64,000 bases of DNA from Mercenaria mercenaria (Eukaryota > Mollusca > Bivalvia > Venerida > Veneridae): positions 82,329,501 through 82,393,500 of the forward strand of contig NC_069364.1 in assembly GCF_021730395.1 (NCBI RefSeq), given 5' to 3'. Positions 10,970 through 21,610 of the stretch are shown here, in pieces (position 1 is the first letter of the stretch; each line of letters starts with the position of its first letter). The translations under genes and the position numbers were made by a program. A model generated the notes under the pieces. That model saw nothing but the letters and a program-made list of their open reading frames with translations, had not been told where the DNA came from and searched no databases.

Positions 10970-11215
10970 CAGTTCTTATTCAAACTTTATCCACTAGCAC
11001 TGACCATTTAGATTATACAAGATCTATCAATGATAAGGCATTCCAGCCCATGGTTACATCACAAGCTTGGTCAGGCAGAGTTCATCTTAGATATGAGGCA
11101 CATTAAATTTGTATTTGTTTCTCATTCATGTATAATCATAGACTTGCATTTAAACAGAAAATAAATTTACCAACAACCCGCAACCATCAGACATTTCAAG
11201 GCTTTGATTTACTAC
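10970..11215 (-). repeat. Dispersed repeat, inverted copy at 42,290-42,500
   Basis: Shared stretches include 'gaggcacattaaatttgtat' and 'accatcagacatttcaaggc', which appear reverse-complemented in the second copy. No coding capacity was seen. Confidence 0.8.
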
Positions 11216-11504
11216 TCCGAGTAAAAAAGCTTAATTCAAAGTATTATCACGTACAGTCTGCAGTGAACTCTTTGAAATCATTTCTATATCACTGTTTATA
11301 AAGCACACATTGATTGATAATTTCACAAAATGTTTAATCTCAGTGAAGCAGATAACCTTCATATTTTTTGAAAATGTAAGGGTGATGGGGTTTGGGCCCG
11401 ATGGGACACATGCAATTGGGCACCATGGGACAGTGTTAAGTGCAGCTGGAAAAAAACACAAGTTATTACATTGGTAAATTAATGCATACAATGTAGAATA
11501 AAAT

Positions 11505-11690
11505 CTGTAAAAAGATCCTTTGGAAGCATAGAATGCAACCAAAAAAAGAATAAAAGCAGACTCGGTTTGATTCTGTTCATGAGAGGTAATAAAATGTGCA
11601 ACACCTCTAACGCCTCCTAGCATGGCTTAAGCGGAACCCTATTACAAATCTATTGAATGGACTCCATGATCCCAAAGGACCAGAAAATAT
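11505..11690. repeat. Dispersed repeat also at 34,545-34,790
   Basis: Both copies share 'agcatagaatgcaac', 'ttcatgagaggtaa/caaa', 'aaatgtgcaac/gtaac' and 'attgaatggactcc.tgatc' in the same order and orientation. The second copy contains a long poly-C tract. Confidence 0.75.
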
Positions 11691-13257
11691 AACAACACTG
11701 ACCTCTTAGCTAACTCACTATTTCTCAGTAAAGGCGTGAAGAGTGTTAACATGCCATTACTGGATAAATCAGTTATGAGAAGTCAGTTCATACTTTAAGT
11801 TGAGAAGTTAATAAACATAATTCTATATACTGTTGTATTGTTTTACACCTAAGGCATAAATGTTGTTTCAGGTTAAAGGAAGGTCTGTCATTGTAAGTAA
11901 ATGACATTTGATCTGTGTGTGTCTTGATGGTGATCTTTTAGAATTATCATTGCAGTTCAAGATGAAGTAATCATCATAGATGTGTTTATATTTAAGGTAT
12001 TAGATCACTAATAGAGAACCTCCTTTTTGAAGAGTACTCAATTCCTACGATAAACCTACTTTTACTGCAATTAGGAGGGGGCGTAGGTTCAAGCCCTACT
12101 GGGACCAAATTTTTTCCCCCTTATTTTCCTTTTTTCTAGTACGTTTTTACATCTTTCAAGACTTATTATTGATTTCTTGTACAAAAATGGAAAAAGATGA
12201 ATCTTATAAGCGATTTCTTGGTGTTCAATGTGAATTTACTACTTAAACAGAAGGGGTAGAGTTACACATCTTTAAAAAGATTGAGTTACACGCGGTGAAA
12301 GTTCTGTATTTTGCTTTCACTCTTAGATTATATATTGTTGAAGAAACTTAGGTAGGTTTTACGTCTGCCCTAAGGTTATTTTTTAAATGGAGTAAGCAAA
12401 ATTCAAAACAGAAACACACTTATTTTTCCAATGTTGAAGTATGAATTCTGTCTCATTAAATCCGTTTACTTGAGGCACCATAAAAAAATGATATTGTCAT
12501 TTTTATTTTGTGTTTTATAATTGTTTTCCAATAGTTTGATGTTTCTTTTATCAAAATTAATGGTAAAATGAGTTCTCTGCAAACGTTTTGGATAGTGACT
12601 ATCACTTTGAAATTTGTCTCTACTTGAGCTTGAAGAGATACCATAAGTTATACAAAATTTATAAAAAAAAAAAAACGGCACGGTAAAAGTTGTTTAAAAG
12701 TTGCAAAATAGTGCAAAACACGGTTATCTTTCGGAATATAACAAGCACAGGCCATTTTGTAAACATTACTATTAGTGATCTAATACCTTAAATTGAGTGT
12801 GTCATTTTACACTTTTTGAGCAGTTAATAAACAGATAAGGTTGTTTCAAGTTAAAGGTAAGTCTGTAATTGTAATTAAATGGCATTTGATTGGTCTTTTC
12901 TTGATGTTGATGTTTAAGCAAATGTTATCATTGCAGTCAAGATGAAATAGAGTTTATAGATTTGTTTATATCTGTCACTGTCCCATGGTTGCCATGATGT
13001 GTCCCGTGGTGCCCCGGTTTCGGGGTACAATGGGACATTTTAGTGCTAGTATTCTACGATGCATATCTCAGAAACGATAGCACAAAAGATGACCATTGAC
13101 TACCCTTCATGTACATGAAGGATTATACTTTAAAATAGTATGAAAATTACAGAAAGTTAATTCAAGATGTTTTAGAAAAATGAAAAAATATAGCTCTAGA
13201 TGTATGAAAATACTAACAAGATTATAAATATATACATTCTATCATAACAAAATGTAA

Positions 13258-14037
13258 ATTCTAACACGATCCGCAGCAATTGCTAAATAAACATATAGCG
13301 AAATCGCCTATACATGAATCTACGATAAAATATGGTTGGCTGTTACATTTCACACCCCTGTGATTGTAACATAAGAGCTTCTACTTCAGTTCCATTACAT
13401 ACGAATTATTTCAGGGCCAAACGGTTGAAAACAGCATTTCAAAAACATAAATATAATAAAAAGTCATAATGACTTATATGTAGGTCCATAAAACACGTTC
13501 TCATCTCTACGAGCGAATTCAATTAGCTTAATTATGATTCAGCGGTGACGTCATAAATGTATGACATAAAAGTATGACGTCATAATGATGTGACGTCATA
13601 TAAAAGTTAAGCTCGTCACTCGTAACACAGGGTTAACTCGCCTAACTTGATGATTATGTTCATAATTAGTTTGCGAGATGTTAGATTACTAATTTATGAA
13701 TACTTCTCAAAATTCTGATAAAAAAGAAACAAATATCTATACGTTCCATTGGCTCTGCAACACTCTCTAACCATAGGGGGGAAATTGTAACAGCATATGA
13801 CCCGTATGACGTATTACGCTGAAAATGTAGTACTGTAAAATGCGAATTATTTGTGTTGTTAGAATCGAAATAATAAATATGTTCCAATAATTTTATCAAT
13901 TAATAAAACATGCGCAGTCGTTTGGATGCGAATAATTAAATCACGAGTGCTACGCACTCGTGATTTAATTATTACGCATCCAAACTCCTGCCCATTTTTT
14001 ATTAACTGATAAAATATAGGAACAGATTTATTATTTC
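13258..14037. repeat. Segment present only in block copy 1
   Basis: Copy 2 passes directly from 'aaaatgtaaa' to 'ataaatcaggaaatgtaata' near 62,345. This segment contains several 'tgacgtcata' motifs (13,540-13,600) and the perfect palindrome at 13,920-13,985. It may be an insertion here or a deletion in copy 2; no clear target-site duplication was seen. Confidence 0.55.
13920..13985. repeat. Near-perfect 66 bp palindrome
   Basis: The left arm 'gtttggatgcg' plus 'aataattaaatcacgagtgc' mirrors the right arm 'gcactcgtgatttaattatt' plus 'acgcatccaaac', with a 3-4 base centre (tac). It would form a strong cruciform. Confidence 0.9.
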
Positions 14038-14189
14038 TTAAATAAATCAGGAAATGTAATAGAACTATTTACAGTTTTTCTACAAAGATATTCTGACGTC
14101 ATGGCATTATGACGTCATGGTGCCATGCACGTGACGTTGCGCGGACAAACTGGATATACTTTGGTTAAAACCATTAAAAGCATATAAAA

Positions 14190-14345
14190 TAAAAAGAAAT
14201 ATTGTTTGTTTCAGCTGCGCCACTCGTGAAAATATTGCATTATAGTGTTCACTCGGTGAAATATATTTTGATCTTACACTGAAACAAACAAATATCCTCA
14301 ATTCATCACATGTTTGACGTCGCGGAAAAGCTAAATACATTTTGA
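14190..14345. repeat. Inverted-repeat element, shared with 62,535-62,680
   Basis: The arms 'attgtttgtttcag' and 'ctgaaacaaacaaat' lie about 75 bp apart; 'cactcgtgaaaatatt' and 'cactcggtgaaatatatt' lie between them. It is present in both block copies. Confidence 0.65.
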
Positions 14346-14491
14346 TAAAACACTACTAAAGTTAGTGTAATAACGCTTTGAGGTCGACGTCGTTTAAAGT
14401 ATCGGAGACGTTGGTCAAATTGACTTGTTTATAATAGTTAAAGAAAGTAGATATTTTATGTTTTGTCAGGAAAAGCTAACATCTACTTTCC

Positions 14492-14592
14492 ACATTGAAT
14501 TTATCAAACGCGTTGAATAAAATTGATAGAATGCCCGGCAGAGCCTCGCATTTTATTATTTTTTTCAACGAGTTTAATAAATTCAATATGAA
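14492..14592. repeat. Inverted-repeat element, shared with 63,124-63,219
   Basis: The arms 'cattgaatttatcaaacgcg' and 'gagtttaataaattcaatatg' (slightly diverged) surround 'aaaatgcccggcagagcct'. It is noncoding. Confidence 0.65.
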
Positions 14593-14939
14593 AAGACACT
14601 CATGTAATATCCTCAGTGTATTTTGAATTAAAACAAAAATCGGGGAAAAGACCATTGTTATGCTGCATAAGGGTTAGAGGACAATGTCCTTTAGAATATA
14701 GCATTTTAAAGAAATGTATAAAGAGTTTATTTATTTAAACACTGAGCATTGAGGATTTCCTGGAATACTGTAAAAGATACTCGTGCTTTTTCGTAGTGAC
14801 TGGCTATCAGTATATCATTTACTTATGCTGTGTAGGCCGTTGTACTTTTAAAAATGTAGCAGATTGAAAAATATACAATGACACAGTAGAGAACTGTTCG
14901 AATGTTTGCTGAAGCATTTAATTTTAAGACACTCCCATC

Positions 14940-15300
14940 GTTTCAAGATTAGGAATCAGTTTCTTCTTGCTGAACAGGTCGTCACACACGTTTCGCTTTT
15001 TTCCGTCGTATCTGTTTAATTTCTTCTTCTTTATCTCTACAAAAAGCAACATATACATTTGCTATTGACATTTTGAAATTCTGCTGCCTCGGTGTTTCGA
15101 GCAAATAACATTTTTTAATACCTTTGAAAAAAAATCCGATTTCATTTTACTTTGTAAAGATACACTAAACACTGAGGTAGAAAGGCTAACACAAAAAGTG
15201 CTTAGAAATAACGTACAAACTCAATCGGACAGATGCTTATAACATGTCTACTTTTCAGCATATATGTTTTAGTAGATATTTTATTTTTGAGTGTACATGT
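14940..15300. other. Intergenic stretch, no feature seen
   Basis: AT-rich, with no recognisable gene or repeat. The comparison with copy 2 ends here because copy 2 leaves the window. Confidence 0.4.
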
Positions 15301-15402
15301 GTGTTTCTTTTTAGCTCACCTGTCACATAGTGACAAGGTGAGCTTTTGTGGTCACCGTCCTTCGTCCGTCGTCTGTGCGTGCGTGCGTGCGTCCGTCCGT
15401 CA

Positions 15403-15980
15403 ACAATTTGTTGTCTGCACGATTGTGGTTTCATTTATAATTTTATTTTTAACCAAACTTGCCCACAACTTGTATCACCATAAGATCTTGGTTTCTTTCT
15501 TGAACTTACCAGATCCCATTATGGGTTCCAGAGTTATGGCCCCTGAAAGGGCCAAAATTAGCTATTTTGACCTTGTCTGCACAATAGCAGCTTCATTTAT
15601 GATTTGATTTTTACCAAACTTGCACACAACTTGTATCACCACAAGATCTTGGTTCCTATCTTGAACTGGCTAGATTCCTTTATGGGTTCAAGAGTTATGG
15701 CCCCTGATAGGTCCAGAATTAGCTATTTTGACCTTGTCTGCACAATAGCAGCTTCACTTATGATTTGATTTTAATCAAACTTGCACAAAACTTGTGTCAC
15801 CATAAGATCTCGATTCCTTTCTTGAACCGGCTAGATCAAATAATGGGTTCCAGAGTTATGGCCCCTGAAAGGGCAAAAAATAGCTATTTTGACCTTGTCT
15901 GCACAATAGCAGCTTCATTTACGATTTGATTTTAACCAAACTTGCACACAACTTGTATCACCATAAGATCTCGATTCCTT
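15403..15980 (+). repeat. Four tandem units of about 160 bp
   Basis: 'ttgtctgcac' recurs at about 15,411, 15,576, 15,736 and 15,895, each followed by 'accaaacttgc.cacaactt', 'cataagatct.g.ttc' and 'gagttatggcccctga'. Units are diverged by substitutions. No consistent open frame runs through the array. Confidence 0.85.
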
Positions 15981-16161
15981 TTTATACTTCCGAAGAGACG
16001 TATTATGTTATCGCCTTGGTGTCCGTCTGTCTGTCTGTTGGTTAGCAATTTCCCTTCCGCTCTGTAACTCTTGAACCCCTTGAAGGATTTCAAAGAAACA
16101 TGACACAAATGTTCACCTCATCGAAACGACGTGCAGAGCGCATGTTTCGGATGCCTCACTT

Positions 16162-16200
16162 CAAGGTCAAGGTCACACTTAGGGGTCAAAGGTCATATGA
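16162..16200 (+). repeat. Clustered AGGTCA half-sites inside a repeat
   Basis: Two 'aaggtca' copies stand head to tail, and 7 bases later a direct repeat with one-base spacing, 'ggggtcaaaggtca'. This has the form of nuclear-receptor DR1 sites. As it lies in a dispersed repeat, function is not implied. Confidence 0.5.
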
Positions 16201-16785
16201 CTTTGTTTTGTGTGTATATTGCTCTGCATTTGCGTTGCATTGCAGTGCTCTTGTTTTTATTTGGCAGATCCTTCTTTTTGTCACTTACAATGTACAATAT
16301 TTTTTTTTTTAATAATTATTACTTCCTTTTTCGTTACTAATAGCTTAGTTTTAGTAACTTTTTTATTATTGGCTGTAAGGAAAACCGAGACCACTTTTCA
16401 GTGGTACATCATGGATGGAACCTCCAATTTTTATGTGTATTTTGACATATCTGTACCTTGTAAGAATTTTTTTTTTCTTTTTGGTTAAATTTCTTCCCTT
16501 TGTTGTTCCTGTCCTTTGTAGAGGCCACATTTATGACCCTATCTCCATAAAACTTGGTCAGAATGTTTATCTTGAGGATTCTGAGGCTTTCTTTAACAGG
16601 TGAGCGATATAGGGCCATCATGGTCCTCTTGTTTAATTTCAGAAAGCCACATTCGAAACAAGATGTATATGCTTGTATGCTTTGTCTTACTCTACTATAA
16701 ATACTGCTGTAAGAGATGGAAATAAACAGGAAACAGTAAGGACGACAGAAAATATGCTAAGATCAGTACAAAGTTAATATATTAC

Positions 16786-17829
16786 CGTTGTAGCAGATTA
16801 GAAATCCGCCGCACCCCTTGCTGTCTGAAGCTACACTGAATTCTAGTTCTAAAAATCCATGATCTTGTTTTTTAAAACTCAAATGTTTGTTTTCTTCCAT
16901 TTCTGCAATATCCATTTCCCCTTTGTTTGTTCTTAAGACCAAGCGATCGTCTTCGCATACGTGTACGGATTTTAAGCCAATTACAAGTACTTTCTGTTTC
17001 TTGTCTGTCAAAGGAAAGTTATATTTCCACACAAGGTTTCGGTACGTTTCGTCGTAATTCCATGGGAATGACTCGTGACTCTTTATCATTCCTTTCCGTT
17101 TTGGAAGTTTATTCGTGCATTTACGTTTCCCATTTTTCAATTCGCAAATATTCTTCACAACTGAAAACGAAAAAAAAAACAGAACACTAATTTGAGGGTA
17201 AAACATGCGTTAATACCAACTGAACTACATAAAGATTACATTCTACTCAAATGGTTGAGAACTGTAGATCCTATACAAATGATATGTTCCTGACATAATT
17301 AAACATCATATACTACAATATAAAATATATAAAGACAATTTAAAGTTATATCTTCTTTTTATGCAAACTTGTTTGACTTTATCATATCCATAGTTTAAAA
17401 CAGCCAACATACCCTTTATTTTTATGCATTTGGCGTGCACTGGATTGAGAAATTGAACATTTTCCATTGCACACGTTTTAAAACTGAACCCTTCATTCGG
17501 CACAACAATAGCGCCTTTGCTATCTGTATTTTTAACAGTAACACAAGTGACCATAAGGTCTTGCGGGAATGTGATAGTGCAACCTTGGTTCCAATAGCAG
17601 TTGTTAACGTTGAAGATTAGCGAAGGTGTATATCCGAACACATATTCTTCTTGATTGTCTTCAAAAAATTTCTTCCCAGCAATGACCTCGACGTCAATCA
17701 GTTGGTATTTATTACTACATTTCAAGTTCATGTCTAAATGTTTGACACCTATGGTCGGTTTAGGGTAATAGTTTACATTCCATTTTTCATGATCTTTGTT
17801 ATTGCCCGGGCGCTTTGACACAATCATTT
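16786..17829 (-). CDS. SUEL-lectin-like plus CUB protein, partial gene (paralogue E)
   Basis: Two internal exons on the - strand. Exon X, 17,413-17,829 (417 nt), follows acceptor catcttttcag and ends at donor GTATGT. Exon Y, 16,786-17,160 (375 nt), follows acceptor gttttcag and ends at GTAATA. Both start and end in phase 1. Exon X gives a lectin-like stretch with NNCYWNQGCTITFPQD, matching MNCYWHNTCLINWPQD of the gene at 31,370-35,973. Exon Y gives a CUB-like domain with SFPWNY, CEDDRLVL and GGFLICYNG; it is exactly as long as exon 4 of the other gene. Compared with that gene, the lectin region is in one exon instead of two and lacks the DRTCLG cysteine pattern. A signal-peptide exon and a C-terminal exon were not found, so the gene is partial or decayed at its ends. 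Confidence 0.7.
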
Positions 17830-17899
17830 CTGAAAAGATGAAGTCCAGTTACTTTTGACAATGGAAACACAGCATTTTTATGTGATGAATAAAACATAG

Positions 17900-18480
17900 T
17901 GTGGAAGATAGAAGCATAGGCATTGAACACAAGATATGTGTAGAGACTAACAATTTTCATTCATTTACTAGGCAAAAGCTGATAAAAAAGGTATTCCATT
18001 GTATAAAGCGCAAATATCTAACTGTATATAGGGAAAATTCATACAGACATTCACGCGTTCATGGCAAAATAGTTGCCAAATGTTGCAAATGAAGAAATCC
18101 TTTTCAGATGTGTACGACCTTAGACATCACGCACTGTCAGTTTTATAAAGGTTTGAAAATGTTATGTGAATTTTGTAGCAAGTACTTCAACAACAGATTT
18201 GCCCTACAAAGATATGTTTAAACATTCAAAACTACACATGTGAAATATGTGGACAACAGTTTTATGAAAAACTTTGTTATTTAAGGCACAAAGACGAACA
18301 CCTAGATTCAAGACCTTATGCGTGTAATACATGTAGTTAAGATTTCGGTTATACAACAAGTCTTAAAACGCACATTGCATTATACGGAGAGAAAAAAGCA
18401 TTTAAGAATGACACATGCGAATTTAACAGTAAAACTGCCTTAAATGACCAAATCAAGGGGAGACATGGTCCAAACACGTT
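17900..18480 (+). pseudogene. C2H2 zinc-finger relic
   Basis: Successive frames contain broken finger units: KKSFSDVYDLRHH, CEFCSKYFNNRFALQRY followed by a stop, CEICGQQFYEKLCYLRHKDEH, and CNTCS-stop-DFGYTTSLKTH. Linker-like pieces such as SRPYAC and LYGEKKAF occur at finger spacing. Several units have lost a cysteine or histidine, and stops and frameshifts separate them, so it cannot encode an array today. It is probably a decayed retro- or duplicated zinc-finger gene. It lies just upstream of the lectin-CUB exons but on the opposite strand. Confidence 0.75.
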
Positions 18481-18689
18481 GATATTTGGTAGTGTTTGAG
18501 CGTATATATGTCTACAGTCTTTGTTCCGCCATAAGGCATCCTTGATAAAGATCTCTCCCGTTAGATGTTAACTTGAGTTTTGTAATAAATATGTTTGCAT
18601 TGGCTTCACATACTTAAGCTTGCAATGTTTATATAACCTGGCACTGCGCTGCATTCATCTATTTTTCTCCCCTTTTTTACCTCGATTAC

Positions 18690-19830
18690 TCGAAGAATAA
18701 GGATTGCTGTTGTACTCGCCCTGTCGTCGGCGTCGGCGTCGGGGTCGTCGTCTGTGTCGCTGTTGTTTTCAAGCTTTATTGCAAGCTTATCAATTTCACT
18801 ATATCTTCTTAACCACTGCCCCTATCATCAAACTTCACATAAGGGAATAGGAAAGGATTAGATATCTGGTAATTTAGGGTAACATATCTTAAAGGTCAAT
18901 GTCACTGGGGCAAATATTTTTATAGTGTAGGCAAAAGTTCTTTGGGAAGTTTCACAATTTTATGATCATTTGTAACTGCTGTCTCTATAATTTTCAAATA
19001 TCACATAAGATTTGGTCTTGTTAAGCGGCAAAGATTCGACAGTTTAAGGTCAGGTACCTCGCAGGCCACTGTGGTCAAAACATGTAATATTGCTGGTTAA
19101 AGTATATCTACTTCCCCTACAGTCATTAAATCTCATATAACGATTGATAAATAGTTAAACTGCTCTATTTAGCTAAGACGCATAATGTTACTGGTATCCA
19201 TCCTATCCACACGTCTAACGCCTATCCGCACTTACGCTTACAAATCATTCCTCTACCCCCAGAAAACCCCCGACTCCCTACTAATTACCCCCACCTCCTC
19301 CAAATAAAACCACCACTTTTTTACATACCTCATATTTCTTTACACTAACTTATATTTTATATTTCATACATATGTTCATACATATGTTCACATGTTTCAG
19401 TATCCCGCATCCGCCCTCCTCATCTTGCAACACGTACACTTTTCTTTCTGTTTATTTTTTACATCTCTCGCATTTACTTATATCTTATCCTGATTGTACG
19501 CATCTCTCATATCCCCACAATCCCCGCACGCCCCACCTACCCTCTCTCCCCACCCCCTCCCCATCCTCAACACACACACACAAACACACACACACACACA
19601 CGCACACACACACACACTTGACCTGCTGTCCTTCCCTTTCCTATTTTTTTTTCACATTTCTCACACTAATTTTTAACTTAAATTGTTTCTCATTCCCTCA
19701 TAATTCCCTCCCCAACCACCGCCCATCCCCACTTTCCCAACGACCAATACAAGTATGTTTTTCATCTCTCAAACTTACTTTGCCTATATCATATGATATT
19801 AATATATTGGTAACAATATTCGATTAGTTG
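18690..19830 (+). repeat. Dispersed repeat with 'gtcggcgtcgg' tract, C-rich flank and CA microsatellite
   Basis: It opens with 'cgtcgtcggcgtcggcgtcg'-like sequence and continues with a diverged 'taaccactgcccctatcatc' type text common in mollusc repeats. From 19,200 it becomes pyrimidine-rich on this strand, with a (ca)n run at 19,570-19,616. Open frames here are low-complexity and not considered genes. Confidence 0.55.
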
Positions 19831-21100
19831 AGCGGGCAGTCCGATGAGAATACTTACTCTATCTCGAGCGGTTATTGGTAGATCTAGAAGTTATTATTTT
19901 AAAGGATATGGATGTCTCTTAGCTAGCACTTTTTGTAATCTTTCAAATTCAGAAAATTTAAAAGTACTAGTACTTTAAGTTGTAAATTGTAGACATATGT
20001 TGATTTAGACTGTACATTTAGATGTATTTCATACTATGCATAACATTTATCTAAATATAATTGTTCGATTATTTTTGGATATCTTGTGTACGTAGTAATT
20101 TGATAGAAAACAGTTTTCTAAGCGAGATTACTCCTATAGTCTATACGCTATGTTGGTTCCTAAAGCGTTAGTCACGCGATATAGTAGGAATGTAAAAATA
20201 GAACATTTTATATATGTAGAAATCCATTTTGAAAACAGACATAAAATTACTCATAAAGTCTGTAGGATTCGTGGTTCTCTGAAAAATAATTAGAGAGAAA
20301 GATTTGATATTATCTGATATTTTATATACGTACATTTGAGAAGCAGAACTGGATATAAATTTTGTTTGCATGTTTACTTTTAACATTTTTCTTATGGGAC
20401 TATTATTACTATTTACCTTCGACGAAATAGCTAGTTTTGTGGACTCATTGATATACACTGTCAAGGTCACAGGCTACATGTTTATCTTTAAAAGGACACG
20501 TAATCATTATTATGGCATCTGATGCTGTGTCAAACAAAGAGTCACATTTACGATTGGAATTCTGTAAACTAAGTAACGTGAAATATATAATACTTTATTT
20601 ATGATTTTCGTTGCAAATCTGTAACAATATTCCAAAAAACATTGATGAGGGCTGGTAACAGGATTGTGTCATCGTTTACAGTTTGCAACGTATTCTGTTA
20701 GACTTCGTAACATTATAAAGAATATCTACGAGCTTTATTTTTAAACTACATGCACAATAATGATTGTAAGATCACTACTGACAACAGTTAAACATCTAAT
20801 AACATCTACACATATAATTGTAGTAAAATATAAGCGTTATGTTTAGTTTTAAAATAACGTTCATTTCTTTAAATTGTAGTATACATGGTCTGACTGGATA
20901 AAATATAAATCAACTAGATCAATGGGTAACAAGGAAAATTATCTGACCATGTCTGTTGCTGATGTTTGTTTGAAATAAAGAAATTGTTGTCATGTTGTAG
21001 GCGTATAGAGCGACACAGTAACATAATTGTTGAGATACCGTATCGTGTGTCGTTGATATTTTGCAACACGATATCGTTGAGACTTGACTTACGTTAGAAC
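19830..21100. other. Intergenic stretch, no gene seen
   Basis: AT-rich single-copy-looking DNA. Short open frames have no recognisable domain and no good splice context. Confidence 0.4.
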
Positions 21101-21610
21101 GTACCTTTCCCTGAGTGATGTAGGTAGAAAGCAATAAGATGATGTGCAGAGTCTGTAGGTCAAAGGTCAATGTCTTAAATGGAGCTCAAAGGTCAAATTT
21201 TGCCCTCATATTTCTTGTCCAGAGCATAACGTAACAACTACTCAATATATTGACTTTACGCTTGGCTATGGGACGATGTGCAGAGCGCATAAACCAGGTC
21301 GGTAGGTCAAAGGTGAAGGGCATAAATGGAGCTAAAAGGTCAAACATGTCATTTCATATTTCGTGTCGTCAGGAGCATAATGTAATAAACATTCGAGGTA
21401 TTGACTTCAACCTTGGCATATAGGTAGGTCGCAATGAGACGATTTGCGGAGTGCATGAACCACTGTAGGTCAAAGGTAACGTCAACCACACAGCACCGTC
21501 AAATGTTTTGTCCAGTGCATAACTTGATAACCATTCAAGGTATTCAAACTTTGAATAATATAGGCGAGTTGTGATGAGATTATTTGAGGAGTGCAACAAT
21601 TCACATTACT
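21100..21610. repeat. Tandem repeat of about 130-170 bp with 'aggtcaaaggtca' sites
   Basis: Three to four diverged units: 'gatg/gacgat.tgc.gag.gcat' recurs at about 21,141, 21,271, 21,438 and 21,575, and 'gtaggtcaaaggt' at about 21,156, 21,302 and 21,465. 'cattcaaggtatt'-like text closes each unit. Confidence 0.7.

Larger units (their letters stand above)
10655..13187. mobile_element. 2.5 kb copy-1-specific insertion with 'gcaccatgggaca' ends
   Basis: Copy 2 has 'aaagatatagctctagatg' without a break at about 62,277. In copy 1 the 6-mer 'atatag' stands on both sides (10,649-10,654 and 13,188-13,193), which reads as a target-site duplication. The left end carries 'ggggcaccatgggacatc' and the right end related but inverted 'gtgtcccgtggtgcccc'. 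'gggcaccatgggacag' recurs internally at about 11,417. No transposase frame was found. Inside are a dispersed repeat (about 10,970-11,215, inverted copy at 42,290-42,500) and a segment repeated at 34,545-34,790. It is probably a composite or non-autonomous transposon. Confidence 0.65.
1..14940. repeat. Segmental duplication, copy 1
   Basis: This block is repeated in the same orientation from about 52,388 to the window end. Matching landmarks run in the same order: terminal exon of an unknown gene (506-642 / 52,879-53,015), four-TM gene exons, a tRNA-like sequence (8,267 / 59,218), a tgtc microsatellite (9,075 / 59,653), and the sequence ending at 14,940 / 64,000. Introns and flanks carry substitutions and many insertions in one copy only, so the duplication is not very recent. 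Copy-1-specific segments are about 3,840-4,650, 6,357-7,224, 8,428-8,799, 10,655-13,187 and 13,258-14,037. Both true ends lie outside the comparable region. Confidence 0.93.
15311..16636 (+). mobile_element. 'agctcacc...ggtgagc' mollusc-type dispersed element
   Basis: It opens with the hairpin 'agctcacctgtcac'/'gtgacaaggtgagct' followed by a tccgtccgtc-rich tract, and closes with 'caggtgagcgatataggg' and 'ccatcatggtcctcttg'. The inside consists of four tandem units (15,403-15,980) and a second repeat type opening 'acttccgaagagacg' at about 15,983, perhaps nested. No transposase was seen. The class is unknown; the interpretation as one unit rests on the complementary ends. Confidence 0.55.

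Noticed and set aside
12050-12110. tRNA gene suggested by 'ggttcaagccctactgggacc'
   Set aside because: Only the T-arm/B-box part is present; no matching D and anticodon arms precede it. At most a SINE scrap.
16409-16621. Open frames within 16,100-16,620 on both strands
   Set aside because: They lie in the dispersed agctcacc-type repeat, are low complexity and disagree with any conserved reading.
19372-19827. 151-residue + strand open frame
   Set aside because: Composition is driven by a C/T-rich tract and a CA microsatellite; no homology seen.
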